Of a DNA stretch of 64,000 nucleotides, positions 63,784 to 64,000 are shown piece after piece. The translations under genes were made by a program, and so were the position numbers. The first letter of the stretch is position 1. The number at the start of each line of letters is the position of its first letter. The stretch lies in NCBI RefSeq assembly GCF_000717995.1, contig NZ_JODM01000011.1:62001-126000 (forward strand), in the 5' to 3' direction. Below the pieces are notes generated by a model. That model worked only from the letters and a program-made list of their open reading frames with translations, ran no database searches and was not told the origin of the DNA. Origin of the DNA: Streptomyces violaceorubidus. GTDB taxonomy: Bacteria; Actinomycetota; Actinomycetes; Streptomycetales; Streptomycetaceae.

Positions 63784-64000
63784 ATGGCCAAGACCAGTAC
63801 GACGACCCAGGGGCTGCGAGCGGCGATCGAGCGCAGCGGCTACTACCCGGCCCTCGTGGCCGAGGCGGTGGAGGCCGCCGTGGGCGGCGAGCCCGTGCGG
63901 TCGTACCTGGTCCATCAGGAGACGACGTTCGACCAGAACGAGGTGCGCCGGCACGTGACCGTGCTCGTCCTCACCGGCAACCGCTTCATCGTCAGCCACA
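63784..64000 (+). CDS. DUF5998-like protein, cut by the window end
   Basis: Only the first 72 residues lie inside the window: MAKTSTTTQGLRAAIERSGY, ALVAEAVEAAVGGEPVRSYL, VHQETTFDQNEVRRHVTVLV. The start of a conserved actinobacterial protein of unknown function (DUF5998) is suggested by this N-terminus. TAGGAT at 63771-63776 lies 7 bases before ATG 63784, so it is probably leaderless. The C-terminus is outside the window. Confidence 0.7.
   Translation, partial: MAKTSTTTQGLRAAIERSGYYPALVAEAVEAAVGGEPVRSYLVHQETTFDQNEVRRHVTVLVLTGNRFIVSH

Overview
The window is a chromosomal stretch of a high-GC Gram-positive bacterium, almost certainly a Streptomyces. The reasons are GC-rich third codon positions throughout, many GTG and TTG starts, leaderless genes with a TAGNNT-type -10 just before the start codon, and a run of genes that I recognise from the Streptomyces core: lexA, nrdR-nrdJ, rnhB, whiH-hrdB, parE, parC and ptsH. 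No rRNA, tRNA or CRISPR array was seen.

Layout. 1-5.7 kb: a secreted trypsin-like protease (cut by the window start), then a three-gene operon for an NRPS-independent siderophore (aminotransferase, IucA/IucC synthetase, GNAT acyltransferase). 6-13.2 kb: DNA repair and dNTP supply, with a DinG-type helicase, LexA with an SOS-like box, and the nrdRJ operon behind two NrdR boxes. 13.4-18.5 kb: an accessory island. It holds a small lysine-rich protein and three overlapping recombinase genes: a tyrosine recombinase, a small HTH protein and a nine-fold zinc-ribbon protein fused to a degenerate recombinase domain. The last gene is broken by one amber codon. A family-less hypothetical gene follows. 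18.6-26.8 kb: a decayed alpha/beta hydrolase, TerD, a histidine phosphatase, an ADP-ribosylglycohydrolase, a TetR/efflux pair with two operators, and rnhB. 27-35 kb: RecQ fused to a phosphoribosyltransferase, a DUF4192 protein, a Nudix regulator and an ABC fusion protein. 35-42 kb: whiH, hrdB, a chymotrypsin-fold protease, a DUF7455 protein and parE. 42-50 kb: carbon uptake and central metabolism, with a DUF485/acetate-symporter pair, a CitAB-type two-component system, an iron-box-controlled sucrase/ferredoxin-like gene and two divergent citrate synthases. 50-64 kb: parC, a CobW GTPase, paired M16 peptidases, an M23 peptidase under a c-di-AMP riboswitch, a GntR regulator, ptsH under two DasR sites, and a PatA-type protein acetyltransferase.

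How it works together. Most of the window is core chromosome: replication and topology (parE, parC, rnhB, recQ, dinG, lexA), dNTP synthesis, the principal sigma factor, sporulation control and PTS sugar signalling. The clearest foreign or decaying parts lie side by side at 13.4-19.5 kb, between nrdJ and terD. The most unusual object is the recombinase trio with its nine zinc ribbons and a perfect palindrome just upstream, which has the geometry of a tyrosine-recombinase core site or an operator.
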